Positions 35,318 to 43,489 of a DNA stretch of 64,000 bases are shown here, one piece after another. The notes beneath the pieces were generated by a model, which did no database searches, was not told where the DNA came from, and saw only the letters and a program-made list of their open reading frames with translations. Position 1 is the first letter of the stretch, and the number at the start of each line of letters is the position of its first letter. The DNA lies in assembly GCF_017377395.1 (NCBI RefSeq), contig NZ_CP061800.1:1426001-1490000 (forward strand), given 5' to 3'. The translations under genes and the position numbers were made by a program. The stretch comes from Desulfonema magnum (GTDB taxonomy: Bacteria; Desulfobacterota; Desulfobacteria; Desulfobacterales; 4be13).

Positions 35318-36490
35318 CTATTCAGCATTACCGGCATTCAGCACTTTGAGGGCGACCAGGGCCTGGTGCCGGTATTTTTTTCCTTTTGATGCTTTGAGAA
35401 AAGCTTTTCGGGCCAAGTCAAAATTTTCCTTTTCCAGGGCGCAATATCCTATAAGAAGATGAGCAAGTTCCTCTCGGGGATTCTTCTGAACACAGGCGCT
35501 GAGAGCTTTTATGGCCTCATTCCAGCGTGCCTGTTCGTAGCAGAGTTTTCCTTTCTCCAGCAAACGGGCTGAGGAATATTCCTGTTTTATCGCCATATCC
35601 AGATAACGGATCGCCTGATCCGTGCGCCGGGCCTGAACATAAATTTTGGATATTTTGTCACATTGTTTCGGTGTCGGAGAAGGACCATAAGCCTTTTCAA
35701 GATGCTGAATTGCCTTCAGAGGAAAATTCAGATGAAGATAGAGATTCGCCAGTTCTTCCGATTCTTTTGACGTGGGCGGAGTGATTCCGTAAATAATCTC
35801 AAGCGCGCTCGCAGCGCCTCGGTAATCATTTCGGCGGAATCGGACTTGTGAAAGTAATTTCCAGTATTCTGTATCTTCGGGGTTTCGGTTCAGAAAATTC
35901 AGAAGCGTATTTTCCGCTTCTTTCCAATCCTTCAGTTCCAGGCACACATGAATCAGGAGCTGAATCCAGGATTTTTTCGAGGAACCGCTGGCGCGGTGCA
36001 GACGGCGAAGAACGGATTTTGCTTTTTGAAATGCCTTTGCCTGATAATAAGCGGTCCCCGCCTGATAAAGCATTTCCTTTTGAGGAGATTTGCTGAGTTT
36101 ATAAGCTTTTTCAAATAATTCTCCTGCTTTATGGTATTTTTCAAGCTCATACGAAACCGCACCAAGGTTTGTACAAAGCAAATATGAGGACGGATAGCGC
36201 GTGAAGCCCTGTTCATACGCTTTAAACGCCTTATTCAGATTTTTGCCCAGGTACCACGCATTTCCCAAAGCGTAAAATACAAGGGGATTCGGTTTATCCG
36301 GATATTTTCGGAGATGTTCTGTGAGCAGACGGCTGGCTTTTTGAAATGCTTTTCCTTTTATTGCCTCCTGTGCCTCATACAAAGCTTTTTGTTCCTCTTT
36401 GGTCAGCGAAGCGGTCTCTGTTTCGGCAAACCCATGTGTCGGAAATAAAACCTGGCTCAACAGGAATATCATCAGCAGAATTTGATACAT
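35318..36490 (-). CDS. exported TPR protein of the Ton locus
   Basis: 390 residues. Signal peptide (ILLMIFLLSQVLFPTHGFA) followed by about nine tetratricopeptide repeats, for example ALGNAWYLGKNLNKAFKAYE and LYQAGTAYYQAKAFQKAKSV. It would be periplasmic and is the last gene of the DUF3450-TtpC-ExbB-ExbD-TonB-TPR string. In the Vibrio-type TonB2 systems a TPR protein sits in the same place, so it probably assists assembly or stability of the Ton complex. It starts 12 bp after tonB ends. Confidence 0.85.
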   Translation of the reverse strand: MYQILLMIFLLSQVLFPTHGFAETETASLTKEEQKALYEAQEAIKGKAFQKASRLLTEHLRKYPDKPNPLVFYALGNAWYLGKNLNKAFKAYEQGFTRYPSSYLLCTNLGAVSYELEKYHKAGELFEKAYKLSKSPQKEMLYQAGTAYYQAKAFQKAKSVLRRLHRASGSSKKSWIQLLIHVCLELKDWKEAENTLLNFLNRNPEDTEYWKLLSQVRFRRNDYRGAASALEIIYGITPPTSKESEELANLYLHLNFPLKAIQHLEKAYGPSPTPKQCDKISKIYVQARRTDQAIRYLDMAIKQEYSSARLLEKGKLCYEQARWNEAIKALSACVQKNPREELAHLLIGYCALEKENFDLARKAFLKASKGKKYRHQALVALKVLNAGNAE

Positions 36491-36502
36491 GACGCCTCTG
36501 TT

Positions 36503-37231
36503 TTAACTATTCAGATTAAATTGTATGGGCAAAATCACCCATGTCGGCACAGCTTTTCCCTGAAAATAGCCAGGCTTGAAACGCCATCTTCGAATAGCCT
36601 CCAAAACGCTCTGTTCAAAAACCCCCCTGGGCTTTGCCTCCACAACAGACGGTTTTGTCACATCGCCGCTAACAGACACAAGAAATTTCACCGTGACCAT
36701 TCCTTTTATATCCCGCCGCCTTGCCCGGTAAGGATATACCGGTTCAACTTTTTGCAAAACACGAGGTTTCTCATCCACTTCATCCATGCCAAATTCAGAA
36801 GGAACGGACCGCGTCACCGGAACGGGCTGTGACGGTGCCTGCTGAACCACAGGCTCAGGTTTCTGTTCAACAGGCGGCGGCGCAATGGCCATGCCTGTTT
36901 TAAGTGTCGGGTTAATTTCAAAACTCACATCAGGCACTTCAAAATTCATCCGGGGAGGCTGAGTATGCACTTTTCTTTGTTTCAGAGAAACCTTGGGCAG
37001 CGTCTCAGGCTTTTTTTCTTCGGGCCTGGGGCGTTCCCTTTTCGGATGAAGCGGGGGCGGCGGAGGCGGTTCATATTTTGTCACAAAGATGGCATTAAAA
37101 AAAGGTTTTGAATGCTGATAATTCTCTTGATGGGAAAGCTGAGGGATCATCATCAGAATCAGTCCGTTCACCAGAACGGCCAACACAACGAAAAAAAAAC
37201 GTCCTTTAATGATTTCATTTATCATAGTCAT
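36503..37231 (-). CDS. tonB: TonB energy transducer
   Basis: 242 residues. One N-terminal transmembrane helix (FFFVVLAVLVNGLILMMI), a periplasmic Pro-rich region (PPPPPPLHPKRERPRPEEKK, later VEQKPEPVVQQAP) and a C-terminal TonB fold: VEPVYPYRARRRDIKGMVTV, then VVEAKPRGVFEQSVLEAIRR and WRFKPGYFQGKAVPTW. It transmits inner-membrane proton-motive energy to outer-membrane receptors. The start overlaps the exbD stop by 4 bp. The two receptors in this window are likely clients. Confidence 0.92.
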   Translation of the reverse strand: MTMINEIIKGRFFFVVLAVLVNGLILMMIPQLSHQENYQHSKPFFNAIFVTKYEPPPPPPLHPKRERPRPEEKKPETLPKVSLKQRKVHTQPPRMNFEVPDVSFEINPTLKTGMAIAPPPVEQKPEPVVQQAPSQPVPVTRSVPSEFGMDEVDEKPRVLQKVEPVYPYRARRRDIKGMVTVKFLVSVSGDVTKPSVVEAKPRGVFEQSVLEAIRRWRFKPGYFQGKAVPTWVILPIQFNLNS

Positions 37232-37644
37232 GGTTTCCTCGCTGCAACGCTGATGTTTTCAACCCCGGCAAGCCGGCATTCGTCCAGCGCCTGAATGACA
37301 ATGCCAGTACTGCTCCTTTTATCCGCGACAATGATAACGGAGCCTCCGGGCGTTTCCACAAGGAACCGCTTCATTCGTGAGCGGATTGAGCGAATATCCG
37401 TAGCTCTCCCCTCAATCAAAACGATTCCGTCCTGTGTGATCTCCACCATCAGATGAACTTTCTCCTTTGGTGCGGCACTTTTAGCTGCGGGCCGTTGAAT
37501 ATCCACACTGCTCTCTTTCACAAAACTTGTTGTCACTATAAAGAAAATCAGCAGAATAAAAATCATATCTATCAGCGGTGCCATATTGATTTCCACACCT
37601 TTTGAACGCCGATGGCGGCTCATACGAATACTGTTCATTCTCAA
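37228..37644 (-). CDS. exbD: ExbD/TolR-family protein
   Basis: 138 residues. The single transmembrane helix MAPLIDMIFILLIFFIVTTS carries the essential Asp. The periplasmic domain includes ILIEG-type turns and SVIIVADKRSSTGIVIQALD. ExbD forms the proton channel stalk with ExbB and drives TonB. tonB overlaps its stop codon; exbB lies 210 bp upstream, separated by a palindromic insertion. Confidence 0.93.
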   Translation of the reverse strand: MRMNSIRMSRHRRSKGVEINMAPLIDMIFILLIFFIVTTSFVKESSVDIQRPAAKSAAPKEKVHLMVEITQDGIVLIEGRATDIRSIRSRMKRFLVETPGGSVIIVADKRSSTGIVIQALDECRLAGVENISVAARKP

Positions 37645-37649
37645 TACCT

Positions 37650-37872
37650 CATCACAAATTACAAATCATAATTCTCAATTCTCAATTCTCAATTTCCAAT
37701 TCTCAGTAGATCGAAAAGTTTCCAGGACAAAAGGAGTGCAAAAATGAAGCGAACGCGGAATTTTTGCAAAAATTCCGCGTTCGCTTCATTTTTGCACTCC
37801 TCGAAGTTGCCTTAAAAACAGTATGTTGAAAATTCTTTTCGATCTAATGATTCTCAATTCTCAATTCTCAAT
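37650..37872. repeat. TTCTCAA heptamer tract split by a nested palindrome (exbB-exbD gap)
   Basis: TTCTCAA heptamers lie at 37670-37703 and again at 37850-37890. Between them is an inverted-repeat element: outer arms AGATCGAAAAGTTT / TTCTTTTCGATCT, inner arms AGGAGTGCAAAAATGAAGCG and exact complement with an inner GCGGAATTTTTGC hairpin. The element appears to have inserted into the microsatellite. The right tract also encodes the last residues of ExbB. Confidence 0.8.
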
Positions 37873-38471
37873 TCATAATTCTCAATTCTCAATTTCCACC
37901 GTTCCATTCGCAGTTGAATATTATCCGTGCGTTTTCGGATCATATGCCCCATGAAGAGTCCTGGTACTGCCACGATCAGTCCCATCTGAGTTGTCACCAG
38001 GGCTTCTGATATGCCGGCGGCGAATGCCCTGGCATTTGCCGTGCCAAAGCGGGAGATGGCCTCAAAAGTGGAGATCATTCCTGTCACGGTTCCCAAAAGC
38101 CCTAAAAGCGGCGCGACCGATGCCAGTACAAAAATAGTCTGAATATGGCTTTCCAATTCATTCTGACGCCGTTGTACAAGGGAATCCATAATCTTTTTAT
38201 CAAAATCAGGATCAAAATGTTCAGGACCTTCACATTCAGTTAATATTTTGTAAACACCATGAATTCCGGTTCTTTCGGAAACGGAGCGAGAAGATGAGAC
38301 GCGTCTCATCTGTTTTCGCCAATGGGCTATTGCACACAGTTTTTTTATAATAAGATACCACATCCAGACTGAGACCCCAATCAGCGGATAGATAACATAG
38401 CCGCCCTGATTCAGATATTCAGCGGCCGCTCTGAACTGAGAATCAAAGTTTGACAAATTAAAAAAATCCAT
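37854..38471 (-). CDS. exbB: ExbB/MotA/TolQ proton channel protein
   Basis: 205 residues with three transmembrane helices. The MotA/TolQ/ExbB signature is clear: FVLASVAPLLGLLGTVTGMI, then ISTFEAISRFGTANARAFAAGISEALVTTQMGLIVAVPG. It conducts protons with ExbD to power TonB. It starts 3 bp after the TtpC-like gene ends. The C-terminus (LRIENYELRIEN) is encoded by the TTCTCAA heptamer microsatellite, so the stop has moved into repeat DNA. Confidence 0.93.
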   Translation of the reverse strand: MDFFNLSNFDSQFRAAAEYLNQGGYVIYPLIGVSVWMWYLIIKKLCAIAHWRKQMRRVSSSRSVSERTGIHGVYKILTECEGPEHFDPDFDKKIMDSLVQRRQNELESHIQTIFVLASVAPLLGLLGTVTGMISTFEAISRFGTANARAFAAGISEALVTTQMGLIVAVPGLFMGHMIRKRTDNIQLRMERWKLRIENYELRIEN

Positions 38472-38474
38472 TTC

Positions 38475-39905
38475 TCACTCACCCCCCGCCCCTGACCTTT
38501 CGCCCCTCGCCCCTCGCCCCTCGCCATTTTTCAATACAAACGTTATCAGAGCGGTTCCCTTTTCTTCCATATCACCGATGATTTTCTCAGCTCGGCGGTC
38601 AAAAAAGTGATGAACGATCATGATGGGAATGGCCACGGCAAGTCCCAGTTGTGTTGTCACCAAGGCTTCTGATATGCCGCCGGACATCATCCGGGGGTCA
38701 CTGGTTCCGAACACCGTGATTCCCTGAAATGTATGAATCATGCCGGTAACGGTTCCTAAAAGCCCCAGGAGCGGGGCAATGGCAGCCAGCACGCCGAGGG
38801 TCGTGAGAAAACGTTCCAGACGCGGAAGTTCTCTTAAAATGGCTTCCTCCAGCGCGTTTTCCAGCACTTCTTTGGCAGCACCGAGATATTCCATGCCGGT
38901 TTTCAGAACATTACAAGTAGGAATTCTGCTGTTTTTATGGCACAGTTCCATACAGGCTTCCCAGTTTTCTTCTGACGCAAGATCACGCAGGCGATCCATG
39001 ATTTTATCTGTTTTTGTGGGAATGCGTCCCAAAGAATACAGGCGTTCCAAAGAGAGGAGAATGGCAAATAGGGCGATAACAAGAATCGGCCAGACCAGAA
39101 GCCCGCCCGCTTCTATCCATTCCCGTAATTCTGAGTTCCGGTTCACTTGTTCGGCAATAACACCGCCGGACAGATCCAGCGGGAGATGATCGGTTTCTCC
39201 GGAAACATATTCTTCAATGCCGCGGCGGACGGTCCGAGGGGGAGTTCCCGGAATAGCAACCAGTTTGCCCAGATTTTTGTCAGCTCGGAGATAACCGACA
39301 TCATCGCCCTGCTGATAGCAGGCTGTGAATTTTCCCACTCTGAGGATGGTCCCGGAGACCTCTGCTCCCTGACTGTCTATAAATGTTCCAGGGTATTTGC
39401 GGATTTCTCTGCCTGCTTCTATTTCTTCAAAAAGCACACCCGCGAGATTTTCAATATCTGTCATGCCCGGAAATCGCCCGGGGTCCGTCAGCGGAGCAAG
39501 CTGCTCCTTCCAGGAAGGATTTTCAGCGGTCAGGAGGCTTCCCTCAATGATCTGAGTCACATCCTTTGCAATGGTTCTCAGAATTTCTTCCAAGGTCTTG
39601 ATTTTTTCCTCTTCTTCCTCAATTTCGCTGTGGAGTTTTTCCTCAGTCTGAAGATATTCTTCCAACTGGTCTTTTAATGTCTGAAGACTTTTCTCCTTCT
39701 GATCCGTTTCCTTCCTGAGTTCGGACAGTTCTCTTTTTAATCGGCTTTGCTCACCCTGGATCATTTTCCGGGTGGTCTCAATGTCTTTCTGTGTTTCTTT
39801 TATCTCCTGACTGATCTGAGCCACGGCCTGACCCCAGGTGTTCGCATCCGCGTGATGCGATATTATAATAATTGAGCATATTGATATAAAAACGAGTTTC
39901 ATCAT
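38475..39905 (-). CDS. TtpC-like protein: coiled coil plus ExbB/TolQ domain
   Basis: 476 residues. A signal-like N-terminus, a long coiled coil (about residues 25-115, KETQKDIETTRKMIQGEQSR onward), a periplasmic beta region and a C-terminal three-helix MotA/TolQ/ExbB domain (LAAIAPLLGLLGTVTGMIHT, GGISEALVTTQLGLAVAIP). This matches TtpC, the extra subunit of Vibrio TonB2 systems. It likely links the DUF3450 protein to the ExbB-ExbD-TonB motor. The last residues (GEGRGARGERSGAGGE) are encoded by a CGCCCCT heptamer repeat at about 38483-38524. Confidence 0.85.
   Translation of the reverse strand: MMKLVFISICSIIIISHHADANTWGQAVAQISQEIKETQKDIETTRKMIQGEQSRLKRELSELRKETDQKEKSLQTLKDQLEEYLQTEEKLHSEIEEEEEKIKTLEEILRTIAKDVTQIIEGSLLTAENPSWKEQLAPLTDPGRFPGMTDIENLAGVLFEEIEAGREIRKYPGTFIDSQGAEVSGTILRVGKFTACYQQGDDVGYLRADKNLGKLVAIPGTPPRTVRRGIEEYVSGETDHLPLDLSGGVIAEQVNRNSELREWIEAGGLLVWPILVIALFAILLSLERLYSLGRIPTKTDKIMDRLRDLASEENWEACMELCHKNSRIPTCNVLKTGMEYLGAAKEVLENALEEAILRELPRLERFLTTLGVLAAIAPLLGLLGTVTGMIHTFQGITVFGTSDPRMMSGGISEALVTTQLGLAVAIPIMIVHHFFDRRAEKIIGDMEEKGTALITFVLKNGEGRGARGERSGAGGE
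38483..38524. repeat. CGCCCCT heptanucleotide repeat
   Basis: About four to five units of CGCCCCT with small variations, forming the C-terminal codons of the TtpC-like gene. Confidence 0.8.
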
Positions 39906-39923
39906 TTTTCAGCTTCCAACTTA

Positions 39924-40127
39924 AAGGAGTGCCAAACTTGCAGTTTGGCATTTTTTTAACAATGATTAAATATTATGAAAAGAAGCCGGGTTTTTCCCCC
40001 GGAGATGAAAAAGACCCGCTTAAAAAAACAGCTTCTCAGTTATATTTTCATGGTAAAGGCGTTTACAACCCCGTCCGGCAAAACATGCCTATAGAAACAC
40101 TTGCCAAACTGTAAGTTTGGCACTCCT
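39924..40127. repeat. CCGGAGTGCC-type palindromes between the DUF3450 and TtpC-like genes
   Basis: GGAGTGCCAAACTTGCAGTTTGGCA followed by seven Ts at 39925-39956 and CTTGCCAAACTGTAAGTTTGGCA then CTCC at 40099-40126 form the two ends. Between them lie GAAGCCGGGTTTTTCCCCCGG and a TTTACAACCCCGTCCGGCAA block. The space between the two genes of this operon is thus filled by repeats. Confidence 0.75.
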
Positions 40128-40139
40128 TGTGAATTGTCT

Positions 40140-40904
40140 TTATGGCTCAGGGCTTCCGATGGGAAGGTCCAGAAGTTCCGGGGTTCGTTTCTTTTCGGCA
40201 ATTTCCAGCGCGCGGGAAATCTCCCTGGCATATTTGTCCGGCAGGGGTTTCCATTGTCTTTTTTCACGATCAAACCAGCCCGCGTGTTTTCCGTCCAGAG
40301 ACTGGTAAAACATCGCCACGCGCCCCAGCCGGAAAATATTTACCTGGGCAGACCTGTTTTCCAAAGGGATTGTCCCCTCTGTTTTTTCAACCGTTCCGCC
40401 ATAGCCCGCTTCCACCTGAAGTGCTTCAAGAACCCTTCTTGTTTTTTCATCAAGTCCGAGATGATAGTTATCAAGAGAATCTTTTAAAAACTGAAGTCTT
40501 TTCTGTCGTTCTTCAGAAAGAAAGGGAAGGTCTTTTTTCACAGATTCTTCAAGACGCGTGAACAATTCATCCAAAAAAGGCTCCAAAGACATTTTTATCT
40601 TTTCAGTCTCCTTTTTTTTTCTTTCCAGTTCAGCAAGGGTTTCCTGCTGTTTTTGAATATATATCTGATATTTGTTCTGCTGATGACCTAACCATCGTTT
40701 CCGGTTTTTAAGTTCCCGGATTTCATTCAGATATGTTTCTCTTTGTTTTGTCCATGCCTCTGCTTTTGACTGAGATGCCTGTCCCTGTCTGATGGCATTT
40801 TCTATTTTTTTCTGCAAATCAGTTGGTGGTGTGTCTGAGAAGGCACACAGAGACCAGCCTGCTGATAAGAAAAAACACAAAAAGAAGATGAGTCTGATTT
40901 TCAT
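40140..40904 (-). CDS. DUF3450 exported coiled-coil protein, first gene of the Ton locus
   Basis: 254 residues. Signal peptide (IFFLCFFLSAGWSLCAFS), a coiled coil at about residues 30-110 (KIENAIRQGQ, ELKNRKRWLGHQQNKYQIYI) and a C-terminal domain with NIFRLGRVAMFYQSLDGKHA then GWFDREKRQW. This is the DUF3450 pattern. Such proteins are encoded next to TtpC/ExbB genes in many marine bacteria and are thought to be periplasmic partners of the Ton motor. It opens the six-gene minus-strand cluster. Confidence 0.85.
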   Translation of the reverse strand: MKIRLIFFLCFFLSAGWSLCAFSDTPPTDLQKKIENAIRQGQASQSKAEAWTKQRETYLNEIRELKNRKRWLGHQQNKYQIYIQKQQETLAELERKKKETEKIKMSLEPFLDELFTRLEESVKKDLPFLSEERQKRLQFLKDSLDNYHLGLDEKTRRVLEALQVEAGYGGTVEKTEGTIPLENRSAQVNIFRLGRVAMFYQSLDGKHAGWFDREKRQWKPLPDKYAREISRALEIAEKKRTPELLDLPIGSPEP

Positions 40905-41029
40905 TAAAATTTTCCTTTTGACAAAGCAGCATTGTAACCTGTAAATGCAGGTCAGTTATGATTTCAGCACGACACAGATTATATTTAAGTACCAGCCCAT
41001 AAGTTTTTCCTGATTATAACGGATTCAGG

Positions 41030-41175
41030 GGAGGGCCGACCAAGCCCTGTAGGGGCGGCATATTTGTAGTAAATCATGCTACAAATATGCCGCCCCGCCG
41101 GGGCTTTGCCGGCCCGGCATGATGAACGCTACAAATATGCCGCCCCGCGGGGGCTTTGCCAGCCTCCCCTGAATT
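41030..41175. repeat. nested palindrome with GGCGGCATATTTGTAG arms
   Basis: Outer arms ATTCAGGGGAGG (41028) and CCTCCCCTGAAT (41164) enclose GGGGCGGCATATTTGTAG, its inverted copy CTACAAATATGCCGCCCC, and a second inverted copy. From 41180 to 41510 I see only AT-rich DNA with no gene. Confidence 0.75.
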
Positions 41176-41513
41176 CGTTATATTTAGTCCTCTTTTAAAT
41201 ACTAATTCGACAGTCGTAAATTCTCATAACCTCCTGAAATTAATAGTATCGGCATTTTCCGAGGCGGCATATGCCGCCCTGTGATTTCAAAAGGTTGCGG
41301 AACAACTTCTGACTTTGAATTTTGAACTTTTCACTGTTGAGATACTAAGCAATCCACGTTAAATACAATCTGTGATAAGCAAGAATGGATCTGTTTTGAA
41401 ATTCGGGGAATTTTGAAACAGACGTGCAGACAGATCAGCGCAACTTCCGAATTCCTGCTTATAAACAATCCTTTTAGTTATTACAGTAAGTTATTTTATA
41501 ATTTCCTATGCAA

Positions 41514-41566
41514 TAAAAAAACCACGAGGGTTTCTTAACAAAAAAATCGTCAGAAAGCCTTCGTGG
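41514..41566 (-). terminator. rho-independent terminator after btuF
   Basis: On the minus strand CCACGAAGGCTTTCT pairs with AAGAAACCCTCGTGG, followed by seven Ts (the A-run at 41514-41521). It lies just downstream of the btuF stop at 41606 and ends the corrinoid operon. Confidence 0.8.
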
Positions 41567-41605
41567 CTTAAGTTAAAACTGTCTTTAACACACCTGAAAA
41601 AAATT

Positions 41606-42574
41606 TCAACCCCCAAAAGGCTTTTTTTGACAATTTACTGTTTTTTTCTTTATCCCCTTTCCAATGGCCTCGTATTCATCAATAAGTTCAGGATGAATCC
41701 GCCGGAACAGCAATTCAAGCCCGTCTGCCAGCCGGGGCGTGGGACGGTCAAACAAATTGGAATCCACAATAAAAATACGCTTATCCCGTATGGCAGGCAT
41801 GGTTGTCCAACGGCTCCATTCGGCTTTTACCTCCTCAAATATTCCGCCTCTGGCCATAGAGGTGATGATAAAGACCTCCGGTGACAGTGCCAAAACCTGC
41901 TCGCGGTTCAACCGGGGATAAAGCGTGGGACCTTCTGAAAGATTTTTTCCTCCGGCAGATGTGATAAGCTCATGAATAAATGTACCGGTTCCCACTGCAA
42001 CAATGGGGATAATTCCAATTTGAAAAAAAACACGAGGACGGTAAGGGGCTTTTGCAACAAGAGACTTTATCCGAGTGATTCGGGTTTCCATGTCATCAAC
42101 CACAGCCTTTGCCGCGTCGTCAGCGTTCAGCAGGGTCCCGAGTTCCAAAATGGTTTTCATCACTTCATCCAGATTTCCGGGGTCCACCAAATAAACAGGA
42201 ACATTTAATACCTCAAGGTTATGAATTATTATCTGAGGATTCCCGTCTCTGACACCAATACAAATATCTGGTTTCAAAGCCAGAATTTTTTCCAGTTGCA
42301 ACTGGGTGTAAGAGCCTACCCGGGGCAGTTTCTTTGCTTCGGGCGGGAAATCGCTAAACCGGGTCACGCCTTTTAAACGATCCTGCCGTCCGATGGCGAA
42401 AATAATTTCCGTGACACTCGGTGCCAGTGACACAATTCGTTGCGGGTCATCCGACAGGGTGATCTCTCGTCCCGCCTGGTCTGTCACTTTTCTGCTGGCA
42501 GATTGCGCTTCCGCCGTGCAGAAAAAAAAAGCGGGAATAATAAAAAATATAACGAATAATCTGTAGGTTATCAT
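41606..42574 (-). CDS. BtuF-like periplasmic corrinoid-binding protein
   Basis: 322 residues. Signal peptide (FVIFFIIPAFFFCTAEA), then the class III binding-protein start VTDQAGREITLSDDPQRIVS, LAPSVTEIIFAIGRQDRLKG and TRFSDFPPEAKKLPRVGSY, all typical of BtuF. Two lobes joined by a long helix follow, with ALSPEVFIITSMARGG. It would deliver B12 or cobinamide to an inner-membrane BtuCD, which is not in this window. It lies downstream of the BtuF-CbiZ gene, separated by a hairpin array, and ends at a terminator. Iron-siderophore binding is the main alternative; context favours corrinoid. Confidence 0.85.
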   Translation of the reverse strand: MITYRLFVIFFIIPAFFFCTAEAQSASRKVTDQAGREITLSDDPQRIVSLAPSVTEIIFAIGRQDRLKGVTRFSDFPPEAKKLPRVGSYTQLQLEKILALKPDICIGVRDGNPQIIIHNLEVLNVPVYLVDPGNLDEVMKTILELGTLLNADDAAKAVVDDMETRITRIKSLVAKAPYRPRVFFQIGIIPIVAVGTGTFIHELITSAGGKNLSEGPTLYPRLNREQVLALSPEVFIITSMARGGIFEEVKAEWSRWTTMPAIRDKRIFIVDSNLFDRPTPRLADGLELLFRRIHPELIDEYEAIGKGIKKKTVNCQKKPFGG

Positions 42575-42639
42575 TATTTCTTACCTAAGTGCTGAATCCC
42601 ATAAATAATGTCCGGGCGGAATAAACAACAATCTTATGT

Positions 42640-43395
42640 GATCCGACCCGCCGCCTTAGCCACAAAGACACGAAGACACGAAGAAAACACAAAGAAACTT
42701 CGTGAGACTTTGTGCCTTTGTGGCAAATATAAGAATCCTGTTGCCTTTGCCACAAAGACACGAAGACACGAAGAAAACACAAAGAAACTTCGTGAGACTT
42801 TGTGCCTTTGTGGCAAATATAAGAATCCTGTTGCCTTTGCCACAAAGACACGAAGACACGAAGAAAACACAAAAAAACTTCGTGAGACTTTGTGCCTTTG
42901 TGGCAAATATAAGAATCCTGTTGCCTTTGCCACAAAGAAAACACAAAGAAACTTCGTGAGACTTTGTGCCTTTGTGGCAAATATAAGAATTCTGTTGCCT
43001 TAGCCACAAAGACACGAAGACACGAAGAAAACACAAAGAAACTTCGTGAGACTTTGTGACTTTGTGCCTTTGTGGCAAATATAAGAATTCTGTTGCCTTA
43101 GCCACAAAGACACGAAGACACGAAGAAAACACAAAGAAACTTCGTGAGACTTTGTGACTTTGTGCCTTTGTGGCAAATATAAGAATTCTGTTGCCTTAGC
43201 CACAAAGACACGAAGACACGAAGAAAACACAAAGAAACTTCGTGAGACTTTGTGACTTTGTGCCTTTGTGGCAAATATAAGAATTCTGTTGCCTTAGCCA
43301 CAAAGACACGAAGACACGAAGAAAACACAAAGAAACTTCGTGAGACTTTGTGCCTTTGCGCCTTTGTGGCAAATATAAGAATCCTGTTTTTAGCC
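42640..43395. repeat. array of eight tandem 90-99 bp hairpin units
   Basis: CACAAAGACACGAAGACACG units begin near 42661, 42751, 42841, 42931 (shortened), 43004, 43103, 43201 and 43299. Each unit carries an inverted repeat (GCCACAAAG...CTTTGTGGC, CGAAG...CTTCG) and ends in AAATATAAGAATCCTG or AAATATAAGAATTCTG. The first three are 90 bp apart; the later ones about 98-99 bp because of an extra ACTTTGTG. The array separates the two BtuF-type genes of the operon. Frames in it are not genes. Confidence 0.92.
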
Positions 43396-43489
43396 GATGT
43401 CCCGGTTTCGAGAGCAGTGGATTCCTGCTTTCGCAGGAATGACAGAAAAAAAATTCCGGTCATCGGGTGAAAGCCTGATAGCTGATCAC

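Noticed and set aside
42640..43395. Possible CRISPR array
   Set aside because: Units are contiguous and nearly identical over their whole length; there are no unique spacers and no cas genes.
42585..43463. Several overlapping frames of 75-158 codons on both strands
   Set aside because: They are translations of the 90-99 bp tandem hairpin array and repeat with its period; no ribosome-binding sites or domains.
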